The position numbers and the translations under genes were made by a program. A model generated the notes under the pieces. It did not search any database. It saw only the letters and a program-made list of their open reading frames with translations, and had not been told where the DNA came from. From contig NZ_JAHBDQ010000022.1 in NCBI RefSeq assembly GCF_019956555.1, positions 1 to 64,000 on the forward strand: 64,000 nt of DNA. The letters run 5' to 3'. This document shows, piece after piece, positions 50,670 through 59,450 of this stretch. Origin of the DNA: Pseudomonas sp. A-RE-19 (GTDB lineage Bacteria > Pseudomonadota > Gammaproteobacteria > Pseudomonadales > Pseudomonadaceae). Within the stretch, counting starts at the first letter, position 1; every line of letters starts with the position of its first letter.

Positions 50670-50853
50670 AAAAACGACATTTTTACCCTCACCACCGTCA
50701 TGCAGGGTTTGCCAGCGAATCGAACGCCAAACCATAAGATCAAAGGACCTCTTATCCATTAGCTGACCAGTCAGGCAGGTTTCTTGCAGTACCCTCCAAA
50801 GAGGGCAGCCCGTGAAAAAGGTAAAAAATCAGGCTTACAAAGTGAATATAAAG

Positions 50854-50863
50854 TTGTATACAA
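50854..50863. promoter_or_regulatory. Palindrome TTGTATACAA upstream of puuE
   Basis: A perfect 10-base palindrome in the puuE promoter region, identical in core to the site before the purine permease. Confidence 0.65.
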
Positions 50864-50962
50864 TCACTCCATCGCTGTGACGCCAGCCTGCCCTTTCATC
50901 GCCAGGCCGCCACGCAAACCCTGACTTTGAATAAGTCGACACGAACAAGAAGGAAGACTGCA

Positions 50963-51889
50963 GTGAGCGCTGACTACCCACGCGACCTGATCGGTTACGG
51001 CAGTAACCCTCCTCACCCACACTGGCCGGGCAATGCCCGCATCGCGCTGTCCTTCGTGCTCAACTACGAGGAAGGTGGCGAGCGCAATATCCTGCACGGC
51101 GATAAAGAGTCCGAAGCCTTCCTCTCGGAAATGGTTTCGGCGCAGCCGCTGCAAGGCGAGCGCAACATGAGCATGGAATCCCTTTACGAGTATGGCAGCC
51201 GTGCCGGCGTCTGGCGGGTTCTGAAACTGTTCAAGGAATTCGACATCCCGCTGACGATCTTCGCCGTGGCCATGGCCGCCCAGCGCCACCCGGAGGTGAT
51301 CCGTGCCATGGTCGAGGCCGGCCACGAAATCTGCAGCCACGGCTATCGCTGGATCGACTACCAGTACATGGACGAAGCGCAGGAACGCGAGCACATGCTC
51401 GAAGCGATCCGCATCCTCACCGAAATCACCGGCGAGCGCCCACTGGGCTGGTACACCGGCCGCACTGGCCCGAACACCCGTCGGCTGGTGATGGAAGAAG
51501 GCGGTTTCCTCTACGACTGCGACACCTATGACGACGACCTGCCCTACTGGGAACCGAACAACCCGACCGGCAAGCCGCACCTGGTGATCCCCTACACGCT
51601 GGACACCAACGACATGCGCTTCACCCAGGTCCAGGGCTTCAACAAGGGCGACGACTTTTTCGAGTACCTCAAAGACGCCTTCGACGTGCTGTATGCCGAA
51701 GGTGCGCAAGCACCGAAGATGTTGTCGATCGGCCTGCATTGCCGGCTGATCGGCCGTCCGGCGCGCCTGGCCTCGCTCAAACGCTTTATCGAATACGCTA
51801 AAAGTCATGAACAGGTGTGGTTCAGCCGCCGCGTCGACATCGCTCGCCACTGGCACGAAACCCACCCGTATCAAGGGGCTGCGAAATGA
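50963..51889 (+). CDS. puuE: Cofactor-independent allantoinase (PuuE)
   Basis: Hydrolyses allantoin to allantoate. 308 residues of polysaccharide-deacetylase fold: YPRDLIGYGSNPPHPHWPGNARIALSFVLNYEEGGE opens, then SHGYRW, GWYTGRTGPNTR and the SIGLHCRLIGRPAR segment with conserved His. This is the metal-light type seen in pseudomonads, not the dihydroorotase-like AllB. GTG start at 50963 behind AAGGAAG. Its stop overlaps the uraD ATG (ATGA), so the two are translated together. Confidence 0.95.
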   Translation: MSADYPRDLIGYGSNPPHPHWPGNARIALSFVLNYEEGGERNILHGDKESEAFLSEMVSAQPLQGERNMSMESLYEYGSRAGVWRVLKLFKEFDIPLTIFAVAMAAQRHPEVIRAMVEAGHEICSHGYRWIDYQYMDEAQEREHMLEAIRILTEITGERPLGWYTGRTGPNTRRLVMEEGGFLYDCDTYDDDLPYWEPNNPTGKPHLVIPYTLDTNDMRFTQVQGFNKGDDFFEYLKDAFDVLYAEGAQAPKMLSIGLHCRLIGRPARLASLKRFIEYAKSHEQVWFSRRVDIARHWHETHPYQGAAK

Positions 51890-52401
51890 GCCGCTTCCAA
51901 ACCCTGAAGCCTTCGACCTTGAGCCGCGACGCGTTTGTCGCCGCCTTCGCCGACATCTACGAACACTCGCCATGGGTGGCCGAAAAGGCCTTCGACCTGG
52001 GCCAGGACGCTTCGATCGACGAGATCGAAACCCTGCACCAGCGCATGAGCGACATCCTGCTCCGCGCCGATCATGAAAGCCAACTGGCCCTGATCAACGC
52101 GCACCCGGACCTGGCCGGCAAAGCCGCCGTCCAGGGCCAACTGACCGAAGCCAGCACGAATGAACAGGCTGGTGCCGGTATTCACCAATGCTCGATCGAT
52201 GAGTTTGAACGCTTCACCGAGCTGAACGACGCCTACAAAGCCAAGTTCAAGTTTCCCTTCATCATGGCGGTAAAAGGCAGCAACCGGCATCAGATCCTCG
52301 CAGCGTTCGAAACGCGCATTCACAACTCGGTCGACACCGAATTCAAATGCGCGCTGGCGCAGATCAACAAGATCGCGTTGTTCCGATTACTGACCCTATA
52401 G
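51886..52401 (+). CDS. uraD: OHCU decarboxylase
   Basis: Decarboxylates 2-oxo-4-hydroxy-4-carboxy-5-ureidoimidazoline to S-allantoin. 171 residues, all alpha, with the family signatures HSPWVAEKAF, NAHPDLAGKAA, FPFIMAVKGSNRHQILAAFETR and the ...LAQINKIALFRLL ending. ATG at 51886 overlaps the puuE stop by 4 bases. Confidence 0.95.
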   Translation: MSRFQTLKPSTLSRDAFVAAFADIYEHSPWVAEKAFDLGQDASIDEIETLHQRMSDILLRADHESQLALINAHPDLAGKAAVQGQLTEASTNEQAGAGIHQCSIDEFERFTELNDAYKAKFKFPFIMAVKGSNRHQILAAFETRIHNSVDTEFKCALAQINKIALFRLLTL

Positions 52402-52488
52402 CGAGCCTTGCCCGAGTGTTTAAAACGCGAAGACACCCAGGGCACTGCAAGCATCCCAAGCCAACTTATTTAAAGGCAGACAAGAAGA

Positions 52489-53484
52489 ATGAAAGCTTAC
52501 GCCGTACCTTTCGAGAAGTTCGTCAACCTGGCCGACGCCCGCCTGGGCACCAAAATCATCTCGGTCACCGATGACTGGTTCGCCGACGCCAACCGTCTGT
52601 TTCAACCGACCCCGGCCGTGTGGAAGGAGGGCGTGTTCGATGACAACGGCAAGTGGATGGACGGCTGGGAGTCGCGCCGCAAGCGCTTCGAAGGCTACGA
52701 CAGCGCGGTGATCCGTCTGGGCGTGCCAGGCTCGATCAAAGGCGTGGACATCGACACTTCATTCTTCACCGGCAACTACCCGCCGTCGGCCTCCCTGGAA
52801 GCCTGCTTCCTGGCCTCGGGCGAGCCCGACGAAAACACCCAGTGGACTGAAGTGCTGTCGGCCGTCGAGTTGCAAGGCAACAGCCACCACTACCACGAAA
52901 TCAATAACGACCAGGCGTTCAGCCATTTGCGTTTCAACATCTACCCGGATGGCGGCGTGGCCCGTCTGCGCGTGTACGGCATTCCGTTCCGCGACTGGTC
53001 GGCGGTTGGCGACAACGAGCAAGTTGACCTGGCAGCAGCCCTGAACGGTGGCCGCGCCCTCGCCTGCTCCGACGAACACTTCGGCCGCATGAGCAACATC
53101 CTCAACCCGGGCCGTGGCATCAACATGGGCGACGGCTGGGAAACCGCACGTCGTCGTACGCCAGGCAATGACTGGGTGATCGTGGCGCTGGGTCATGCCG
53201 GCGAGATCGAAAAAGTCATCGTCGACACCCTGCACTTCAAGGGCAACTACCCGGATACCTGTTCGATCCAGGGCGCATTTGTGAAAGGCGGCACCGACAG
53301 CCAGATCGAAACCCAATCGCTGTTCTGGCGCGAACTGTTGCCAAGCCAGAAGCTGGAAATGCACGCCGAACACACCTTCGCCGAGCAGATCAAGGCACTG
53401 GGCCCGATCACCCACATCCGCCTGAACGTGTTCCCGGATGGGGGCGTGAGCCGCCTGCGGGTATTGGGCAAGGTCGCTAAATAA
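52489..53484 (+). CDS. alc: Allantoicase
   Basis: Cleaves allantoate to ureidoglycolate and urea. 331 residues made of two homologous jelly-roll halves: NYPPSASLEACF and NYPDTCSIQGAF pair, as do the LRFNIYPDGGVARLRVYG and IRLNVFPDGGVSRLRVLG strands. N-terminus MKAYAVPFEKFVNLADARLGTKI. Third gene after puuE-uraD, 87 bases downstream of uraD. ATG at 52489 behind GAAGAAT. Confidence 0.96.
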   Translation: MKAYAVPFEKFVNLADARLGTKIISVTDDWFADANRLFQPTPAVWKEGVFDDNGKWMDGWESRRKRFEGYDSAVIRLGVPGSIKGVDIDTSFFTGNYPPSASLEACFLASGEPDENTQWTEVLSAVELQGNSHHYHEINNDQAFSHLRFNIYPDGGVARLRVYGIPFRDWSAVGDNEQVDLAAALNGGRALACSDEHFGRMSNILNPGRGINMGDGWETARRRTPGNDWVIVALGHAGEIEKVIVDTLHFKGNYPDTCSIQGAFVKGGTDSQIETQSLFWRELLPSQKLEMHAEHTFAEQIKALGPITHIRLNVFPDGGVSRLRVLGKVAK

Positions 53485-53495
53485 GCGGTGAGGCC

Positions 53496-53569
53496 AATCG
53501 CGAGCAGGCTCGCTCCCACATTGGATTGTGGTGTACACAAAACCTGTGGGAGCGAGCCTGCTCGCGATA
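53496..53569. repeat. REP doublet, 'ctcgcgat' family
   Basis: Arms CGCGAGCAGGCTCGCTCCCACA and TGTGGGAGCGAGCCTGCTCGCG between alc and allA, inside an operon. Confidence 0.9.
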
Positions 53570-53612
53570 GCAATAGAACAGACAACAACGAATTCAAGGT
53601 AAGAAGACCAGC

Positions 53613-54116
53613 ATGCGCACATTGACGATTGAACCGCTGACCAAAGAAGCCTTCGCCCCTTTCGGTGACGTGATCGAAACCGACGGTAGCGATCACTTCA
53701 TGATCAACAACGGTTCGACCATGCGCTTTCACAAACTGGCTGTGGTCGAAACCGCCACGCCAGAGGACAAGGCGATCATCAGCATCTTCCGCGCCGACGC
53801 GCAGGACATGCCACTGACCGTCTGCATGCTGGAGCGTCATCCGCTGGGCAGCCAGGCTTTCATTCCTCTGCTCGGCAACCCCTTTCTGATCGTGGTCGCG
53901 CCACTTGGCGATGAACCTGTATCAGGCTTGGTCCGCGCCTTCGTCACCAACGGCAGGCAGGGCATTAATTACCATCGCGGCGTCTGGCACCACCCGGTGC
54001 TGACGATCGAAAAGCGGGATGACTTCCTGGTGGTTGATCGCAGTGGCACAGGCAATAACTGCGATGAGCATTTTTTCAAAGAGGATGAGCGTTTGATCCT
54101 CGCCCCCCACCAATAA
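53613..54116 (+). CDS. allA: Ureidoglycolate lyase
   Basis: Splits ureidoglycolate into glyoxylate and urea. 167 residues of cupin-like fold: LTIEPLTKEAFAPFGDVIETDG, RFHKLAVVETATPEDKAIISIFRA, then HPLGSQAFIPL and the NYHRGVWHHPVLTI segment. ATG at 53613 after AAGG. Downstream of alc across a REP doublet, so it may need its own promoter or reach by read-through. Confidence 0.94.
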   Translation: MRTLTIEPLTKEAFAPFGDVIETDGSDHFMINNGSTMRFHKLAVVETATPEDKAIISIFRADAQDMPLTVCMLERHPLGSQAFIPLLGNPFLIVVAPLGDEPVSGLVRAFVTNGRQGINYHRGVWHHPVLTIEKRDDFLVVDRSGTGNNCDEHFFKEDERLILAPHQ

Positions 54117-54167
54117 GAGAAGAGTCCGATCACTCGACAACAGAGTGACGGGCGAGAGGTAAAGACT

Positions 54168-55466
54168 GTGGAAGCACATCTGTTGGAATGGCTGAACCTG
54201 AGCGTGCGCTGGGTTCACATGATCACTGGCGTGGCCTGGATCGGCGCGTCGTTCTATTTCGTCTGGCTGGAAAACAACCTAAACCGGGTCAACCCGAAAA
54301 ACGGGCTGGCGGGCGATTTGTGGGCGATCCATGGCGGCGGTATCTACCACCTGGAAAAATACAAACTGGCCCCACCGACCATGCCGGACAACCTGCACTG
54401 GTTCAAATGGGAAGCCTACTTCACCTGGCTGTCGGGGGTCGCGCTGCTGTGCGTGGTGTTCTACTCCAACCCGACGCTGTACCTGCTGGCACCGGGCAGC
54501 ACCTTGAGCGGCCCTGAAGGCGTGGCCATTGGTCTGGGCTCGCTGTTCATCGGCTGGTTCATCTACTCCTTCCTCTGCGACTCGGCCCTGGGCAAACGCC
54601 CTGCCCTGCTCGGCGCCATCCTGTTCGTGCTGATCATCGGCGCCGCTTACGGCTTCAGCAAAGTGTTCAGCGGTCGTGGTGCATACCTGCACGTCGGCGC
54701 GATCATCGGCACCATCATGGTCGGCAACGTGTTCCGCATCATCATGCCGGCCCAACGCGCGTTGGTGGCGGCGATTGCCGAGAACCGCACGCCCGACCCG
54801 GCGCTGCCGGCCAAAGGCTTGCTGCGTTCGCGGCACAACAACTACTTCACCTTGCCGGTGCTGTTCATCATGATCAGCAACCACTTCCCGAGCACCTACG
54901 GCAGCCAATACAACTGGCTGATCCTGGCCGGGATCGCGGTGCTGGCGGTGTTGGTGCGTCACTACTTCAACACCCGTCATGACAGCCACAAATTTGCCTG
55001 GACCCTGCCGGTGGCGGCGGTGGGCATGATTTGTCTGGCATACGTGACCGGGCCAGCGCCGATGTCGACCGCCCCTGAAGTGGCCAAGGCGCCAGGCACC
55101 ATCGAGTACCAGCCATTGCCGGAAACCGCCCTTGGTGGTGGTGCCAAACCTGAAGCGGCGAAAGCAGCACCGGCCGCTGAACCGGCTCAGGCATCCAGTC
55201 AGGGGCCGTCGTTCGACAAGGTTCACAGCGTGATTCAGGAACGTTGCGCCGTGTGCCATTCGGCCAAACCGACCAGCCCGCTGTTCAGCGCGGCGCCGGC
55301 CGGGGTGATGTTCGATACGCCTGAACAGATCAAGCTCCAGGCACCGCGCATTCAGGCCCAGGCCGTCGCCAGCCAGATCATGCCATTGGGCAACATCACC
55401 CAGATGACCCAGCAGGAGCGTGACCTGATCGGTGCGTGGATTGTTCAGGGAGCGCCGACCAATTAA
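54168..55466 (+). CDS. puuD: Membrane urate hydroxylase PuuD with cytochrome c domain
   Basis: Oxidises urate to 5-hydroxyisourate using the respiratory chain instead of oxygen with peroxide formation. 432 residues: about eight membrane spans with an N-terminal WLNLSVRWVHMITGVAWIGASFYFVWLENNL, then a Pro/Ala linker (about 300-345) and a C-terminal class I cytochrome c with Cys360-x-x-Cys363-His364. This is the bacterial PuuD described for Agrobacterium/Pseudomonas in place of the soluble uricase; no uricase gene is in the window. GTG start at 54168. It closes the urate route with uraH, uraD, puuE, alc and allA. Confidence 0.94.
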   Translation: MEAHLLEWLNLSVRWVHMITGVAWIGASFYFVWLENNLNRVNPKNGLAGDLWAIHGGGIYHLEKYKLAPPTMPDNLHWFKWEAYFTWLSGVALLCVVFYSNPTLYLLAPGSTLSGPEGVAIGLGSLFIGWFIYSFLCDSALGKRPALLGAILFVLIIGAAYGFSKVFSGRGAYLHVGAIIGTIMVGNVFRIIMPAQRALVAAIAENRTPDPALPAKGLLRSRHNNYFTLPVLFIMISNHFPSTYGSQYNWLILAGIAVLAVLVRHYFNTRHDSHKFAWTLPVAAVGMICLAYVTGPAPMSTAPEVAKAPGTIEYQPLPETALGGGAKPEAAKAAPAAEPAQASSQGPSFDKVHSVIQERCAVCHSAKPTSPLFSAAPAGVMFDTPEQIKLQAPRIQAQAVASQIMPLGNITQMTQQERDLIGAWIVQGAPTN

Positions 55467-55477
55467 GTAGCAAAAGC

Positions 55478-55540
55478 ATCGCGGGCAAGCCCGCTCCCAC
55501 AGGGTTTGTATTGCCTGTGTGGGAGCTGGCTTGCCTTCGA
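55478..55540. repeat. REP doublet, 'cgcgggcaagc' variant
   Basis: Arms ATCGCGGGCAAGCCCGCTCCCACAGG and CCTGTGTGGGAGCTGGCTTGCC, somewhat diverged, after puuD. Confidence 0.75.
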
Positions 55541-55631
55541 TTGGCCGCAACGCGGCCCACCTGATTAGAAAACAGCTGCCAGCAGCACTGCAGCTGTAAA
55601 TCACAAGAATAAAAAAGATCCGAGGTGTTGC

Positions 55632-55775
55632 ATGTCCGAGCTATCCGAAGCCCGCATCCCCGACGCACCCGCCATTCAGCGCTTACCCCTTCTGCAACTG
55701 ATTCTGGTCAGTCAGCAACACGTTCTGCTGATGTATGACGCAGCCATCAACGACTGCCACGCCCACCCGCATTGA
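55632..55775 (+). CDS. Possible 47-residue hypothetical protein
   Basis: Frame MSELSEARIPDAPAIQ..., 47 codons, from the ATG at 55632 (GAGGTGTTGC upstream) to the TGA at 55773. An Ile/Leu/Val middle (LLQLILVSQQHVLLMY) precedes the His/Asp tail (YDAAINDCHAHPH). Positioned after puuD and too short for most gene finders. It may be a real small purine-cluster gene or chance. Confidence 0.5.
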   Translation: MSELSEARIPDAPAIQRLPLLQLILVSQQHVLLMYDAAINDCHAHPH

Positions 55776-55791
55776 CACAGTAAAAACACAA

Positions 55792-55827
55792 CCCCTGTGG
55801 GAGTGAGCCGGCTCGCTCCCACAGGGT
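55792..55827. repeat. Single REP hairpin
   Basis: Arms ACCCCTGTGGGAGTGAGCC / GGCTCGCTCCCACAGGGT back to back with no spacer. Confidence 0.85.
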
Positions 55828-56287
55828 GGCTGCCTGCGCCTCAAACAATAAAAACAAGAGAGAGCAACAGATGATTCGTACCCAGACAAGCCTGTCGTTC
55901 AGCGGCATCGGGCTGACCCCCAACCGTGCCCCAAACCTGTCGCCGGTGCTCTGTTGCGGGGCACTTGAGCCGTGGCGCGGGAGTCAGTATTCTCCGCGCC
56001 CGCCCAAATCCGCACTAAAAAAAAGCGTGGATTTAATTCCTGACCAAAAAGCCAACTTACCCCGGCTCCGGACAGTACCAAGGCATTGCGAAATGACGCT
56101 CAATCGACTGTTTTCGAACAGCCGAACGGGCATTTTCTGGTTTTTTGAAAGCCTTGGCTCAGCTCTTGCTATCAGCACCAAAGCTGACCGAATGGATGAC
56201 TTTTTACAGCAGCAAGAAAAGGCGCCACACCAGAGCGCCGACCTTAGAAAAATAACGTGGAACCACCTACTTTTTGGGAGCAACCGA
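55828..56287. other. Long upstream region of the Tsx-like gene
   Basis: 460 bases without a convincing gene. The Tsx frame stays open back to 55826, giving a 150-codon extension of odd composition that I do not accept as coding. A Tsx-like leader or second promoter is plausible. Confidence 0.35.
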
Positions 56288-57073
56288 ATGAAACGTACGT
56301 GCACCAGCCTGATGCTCGCGGGAACCTTGTTGGCCGGGGGCCAGGCAATGGCCGGCGACTTGCTGCAATGGCAGAACAACAGCCTGACCTACCTCTATGG
56401 CAAGGACTTCCAGGTCAACCCGCGCATTCAGCAAACCGTCACCTTCGAGCACGCCGATGCCTGGAAATACGGGGACAACTTCCTGTTCGTCGACAAGATT
56501 TTCTACAACGGCAAGGATGACAGCAGCGTCGGCTCCAACACCTATTACGGCGAAATCAGCCCGCGCTTGTCGTTTGGCAAGATCTTCGACCAGAAACTGG
56601 AGTTCGGGCCGGTCAAGGACGTGCTGCTGGCCATGACGTACGAGTTCGGTGAAGGCGATACCGAGTCTTACCTGATCGGTCCGGGTTTCGACCTGGCGAT
56701 TCCCGGGTTCGACTACTTCCAGCTGAACTTCTACCAGCGTCACACCGAGGGCAGCCGCCCGGGTGACAACGTCTGGCAGATCACCCCGGTCTGGGCCTAC
56801 ACCATTCCCGTGGGCGATTCGAACATCCTGATCGATGGTTTCATGGACTGGGTGGTCGACAATGACCAGAACAGCAAAGGCACCTACCACGCCAACCTGC
56901 ACTTCAACCCGCAGATCAAATATGACTTGGGCAAAGCCCTGAACATTGGCGAGAAGCAGCTGTACGTCGGCGTCGAGTACGACTACTGGTCAGACAAGTA
57001 CGGGATCAAGGACAGCCAGGCCTTCAAGACCGATCAAAGCAACACGAGCTTGCTGGTGAAGTTCCACTTCTGA
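56288..57073 (+). CDS. Tsx-like outer-membrane nucleoside channel
   Basis: 261 residues with a signal peptide (MKRTCTSLMLAGTLLAGGQAMA, cut after AMA) and a beta-barrel ending in Phe (LVKFHF). The GDLLQWQNNSLTYLYGKDF start of the mature protein and alternating aromatic strands (YTMTYEFGEGDTESYLIGPGFDL-like) fit the Tsx nucleoside-channel family. Probably imports nucleosides into the periplasm for the purine cluster. ATG at 56288 behind GGAG. Confidence 0.8.
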   Translation: MKRTCTSLMLAGTLLAGGQAMAGDLLQWQNNSLTYLYGKDFQVNPRIQQTVTFEHADAWKYGDNFLFVDKIFYNGKDDSSVGSNTYYGEISPRLSFGKIFDQKLEFGPVKDVLLAMTYEFGEGDTESYLIGPGFDLAIPGFDYFQLNFYQRHTEGSRPGDNVWQITPVWAYTIPVGDSNILIDGFMDWVVDNDQNSKGTYHANLHFNPQIKYDLGKALNIGEKQLYVGVEYDYWSDKYGIKDSQAFKTDQSNTSLLVKFHF

Positions 57074-57083
57074 TCGTAAAAAG

Positions 57084-57175
57084 CATCGCGGGCAAGCCAC
57101 GCTCCTACAGGTTTTGTGTCGTTCACCGGTTATGTGAACGACTCAAATCTGCAGGAGCGAGGCTTGCCCGCGAAC
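57084..57175. repeat. REP doublet, 'cgcgggcaagc' family
   Basis: Arms CATCGCGGGCAAGCCACGCTCCTACAGG and complement between convergent genes. Confidence 0.9.
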
Positions 57176-57191
57176 AGCCACGCCGCCAATC

Positions 57192-58364
57192 TCAAGCCGG
57201 AACCGCAGGCTCCACCAACCCCAGAAACCGGCACAACTCATCCCGCTTGGCCAGCGCATCGCGCCGACCCAAATCGATCAACTCGCTGCAATACCCCGAC
57301 TCGAACAGCAGATAACTCAGCACACCCGCCCCGCTGGTTTTGGTCGCCCCCGGCCCGCGTAAAAACAGACGCAAGGCCGCCGGCAACTCCTGCCGATGCC
57401 GCGCCGCGATCTCATCGATCGGCTGACTCGGCGAAATCACCAACACCTCCACTGGCGCCGCCCCCAATGCACGACTCGGCGCGCCGTCGGGCAGCAGATG
57501 GCTGAACTGATTCAGACGCTGCAACAACTCGATGTCGCTTTCCAGGCTGTCAATGAACGTACTGTTGAGCAAGTGCCCGCCGACTTGCGCCAGCGTCGGC
57601 TGCTGACCCGTGTAGGCACGTTGCAGCGGCTGTTGCGGGTCGACTCCTCGCGGGTTGCCGCTGACGCCCACCACCAGCACCCGGCTGGCGCCCAGATGCA
57701 AGGCCGGGCTGATCGGTGCCGATTGACGCACCGCACCATCGCCGAAATATTCTTCACCGATTTTCACCGGCGCAAATAGCAACGGAATCGCCGAACTGGC
57801 CAGTAAGTGTTCGACGCTCAATTGAGTCGGCACACCGATCCGCCGATGACGCAACCAGGACTCGATGGTGCCGCCGCCCTGATAAAACGTGACGGCCTGA
57901 CCGGACTCATAGCCAAACGCCGTGACCGCCACTGCCTTCAGTTGCTTTTGCGCGATGGCATCGGCAATTCCGGACATGTGCAGTTTGTCGTTGAGCAAAC
58001 CGCGCAGCGGCGAGCTGTTGAGCAGGGCCACTGGCACCGGAGCGCCAATACCCATCAGATTGTGACTGACAAAGCGGGCAGCTTGGTGGATCACCCCCGG
58101 CCAGTCGCTGCGCAACACCAGATGGCTGCGGAAACCTTGCCAGAAGGCGGTCAGACGCTGAATCGCACCACGAAAATCCGTTGCCCCACTGGCCAGGCTG
58201 ACCGCGTTGATCGCACCGGCCGAGGTGCCGACGATCACCGGGAACGGATTCGCCGCCCCCACCGGCAGCAACTCGGCAATCGCCGCCAGCACACCCACCT
58301 GATACGCCGCCCGAGCCCCGCCGCCGGAAAGTATCAATCCTGTAACCGGTTCAGCAGAACTCAT
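57192..58364 (-). CDS. Patatin-like phospholipase (RssA type)
   Basis: 390 residues with the patatin motifs GGGARAAYQVG (about 14-24), the nucleophile Ser48 in GTSAG, and Asp209 in FGDGA (DGA dyad). It hydrolyses acyl esters of phospholipids, likely as a cytosolic or peripheral-membrane enzyme. No secretion signal. Followed on the minus strand by no partner; convergent with the Tsx gene over a REP. A Ser-Asp dyad is complete, so activity is likely. Confidence 0.9.
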   Translation of the reverse strand: MSSAEPVTGLILSGGGARAAYQVGVLAAIAELLPVGAANPFPVIVGTSAGAINAVSLASGATDFRGAIQRLTAFWQGFRSHLVLRSDWPGVIHQAARFVSHNLMGIGAPVPVALLNSSPLRGLLNDKLHMSGIADAIAQKQLKAVAVTAFGYESGQAVTFYQGGGTIESWLRHRRIGVPTQLSVEHLLASSAIPLLFAPVKIGEEYFGDGAVRQSAPISPALHLGASRVLVVGVSGNPRGVDPQQPLQRAYTGQQPTLAQVGGHLLNSTFIDSLESDIELLQRLNQFSHLLPDGAPSRALGAAPVEVLVISPSQPIDEIAARHRQELPAALRLFLRGPGATKTSGAGVLSYLLFESGYCSELIDLGRRDALAKRDELCRFLGLVEPAVPA

Positions 58365-58399
58365 CGCAACACTCCATGGTGCTTAAAGGGATCGGTGAC

Positions 58400-59332
58400 T
58401 CAAGCGCGTTTGGCGTACAGCTTCGGCTCGCCCGGTGGACGGCTCTTGAAGCGTCGATGCGCCCAGAGGTATTGCTCCGGACATTCGCGCAAAGCACTTT
58501 CGACCCACTGGTTGATTCGAATGCAGTCAGCCTCTTCCGTCTCGCCGGGAAACCCCTCGAGCGGCGCATGAATCATCAACCGATAACCGCTGCCGTCAGC
58601 CAGGCGTTCCTGAGTGAACGGCACCACCAGCGCCTTGCCCAGCCGTGCGAACTTGCTGGTAGCGGTGACCGTCGCCGCCTGAATCCCGAACAGCGGTACG
58701 AAGATACTTTGCTTGGCGCCGTAGTCCTGATCCGGCGCGTACCAGATCGCTCTGCCTGCCCGCAGCAGTTTGAGCATGCCGCGCACGTCGTCACGCTCCA
58801 CCGCCAGCGAGTCGAGGTTGTGCCGCTCGCGGCCCCGACGCTGGATGAAGTCGAACAAAGGATTTTTGTGTTCGCGGTACATCCCGTCGATGGTGTGCTG
58901 CTGACCGAGCAACGCCGCGCCGATCTCCAGCGTGGTGAAATGCACGGCCATCAGAATCACGCCCTTGCCGTCGCGCTGAGCCTGCTTCAAATACTCCAGG
59001 CCTTCGACATGGGCCAGTTTCGCCAGACGCTTGCGCGACCACCACCAGCTCATGGCCATCTCGAAGAAGGCGATGCCGGTGGAGGCGAAATTTTCCTTGA
59101 GCAGGCGCTTGCGCTCGGCAGCGGACTTTTCAGGGAAACACAGCTCGAGATTGCGCTTGGCAATGCGCCGTCGGTCGCCGGCCACCCGGTACATCAATGC
59201 ACCCAGGGCACGACCGATAAACAGCAACGCCGGATACGGCAGCTGAACAATCAGCCACAACAGCCCCAGGCCACACCACAGCGGCCAGAAACGCGGAGAA
59301 AGAAATGCTGTTCGAAAACGCGGGCGATCCAT
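58400..59332 (-). CDS. Lipid A biosynthesis lauroyl/myristoyl acyltransferase (LpxL/HtrB family)
   Basis: 310 residues. An N-terminal membrane helix (about 13-40) precedes the catalytic box AVHFTTLEIG (His131, Glu136) and the YAPDQDYG and VPLFGIQAA segments typical of Kdo2-lipid A acyltransferases. The open frame runs to 59632, but MDRPRFRTAFLSP at 59332 is the family start. It transfers a secondary acyl chain to lipid A at the inner membrane. Divergent from minC across 118 bases. Confidence 0.92.
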   Translation of the reverse strand: MDRPRFRTAFLSPRFWPLWCGLGLLWLIVQLPYPALLFIGRALGALMYRVAGDRRRIAKRNLELCFPEKSAAERKRLLKENFASTGIAFFEMAMSWWWSRKRLAKLAHVEGLEYLKQAQRDGKGVILMAVHFTTLEIGAALLGQQHTIDGMYREHKNPLFDFIQRRGRERHNLDSLAVERDDVRGMLKLLRAGRAIWYAPDQDYGAKQSIFVPLFGIQAATVTATSKFARLGKALVVPFTQERLADGSGYRLMIHAPLEGFPGETEEADCIRINQWVESALRECPEQYLWAHRRFKSRPPGEPKLYAKRA

Positions 59333-59450
59333 TAAAGCTTCCGTCAAGACAGTGGCCGCGCATTCTACATCGTTCGACCCGGCTTGCGGCCTGCGGGCGT
59401 TCTCGTTATAAGTCTCGGCACTTTTAGTGACAAGCCGTTGTATGCCGACC

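Larger units (their letters stand above)
50527..50962. promoter_or_regulatory. uraH/puuE divergent control region
   Basis: 436 bases without a gene, holding both promoters. A near palindrome ATTGTACACAAT (50658-50669) lies 132 bases upstream of uraH, and the exact TTGTATACAA (50854-50863) lies 100 bases upstream of puuE. Both resemble the permease operator at 47792. Confidence 0.6.

Noticed and set aside
53525..53548. GTGTACACAA near 53531 as a further purine operator
   Set aside because: It lies in the loop of a REP doublet and matches only one half of the palindrome; no start codon is suitably placed.
55826..56287. N-terminal extension of the Tsx-like protein
   Set aside because: The signal peptide at 56288 must be N-terminal; the extension has unlike composition and no ribosome site that would displace it.
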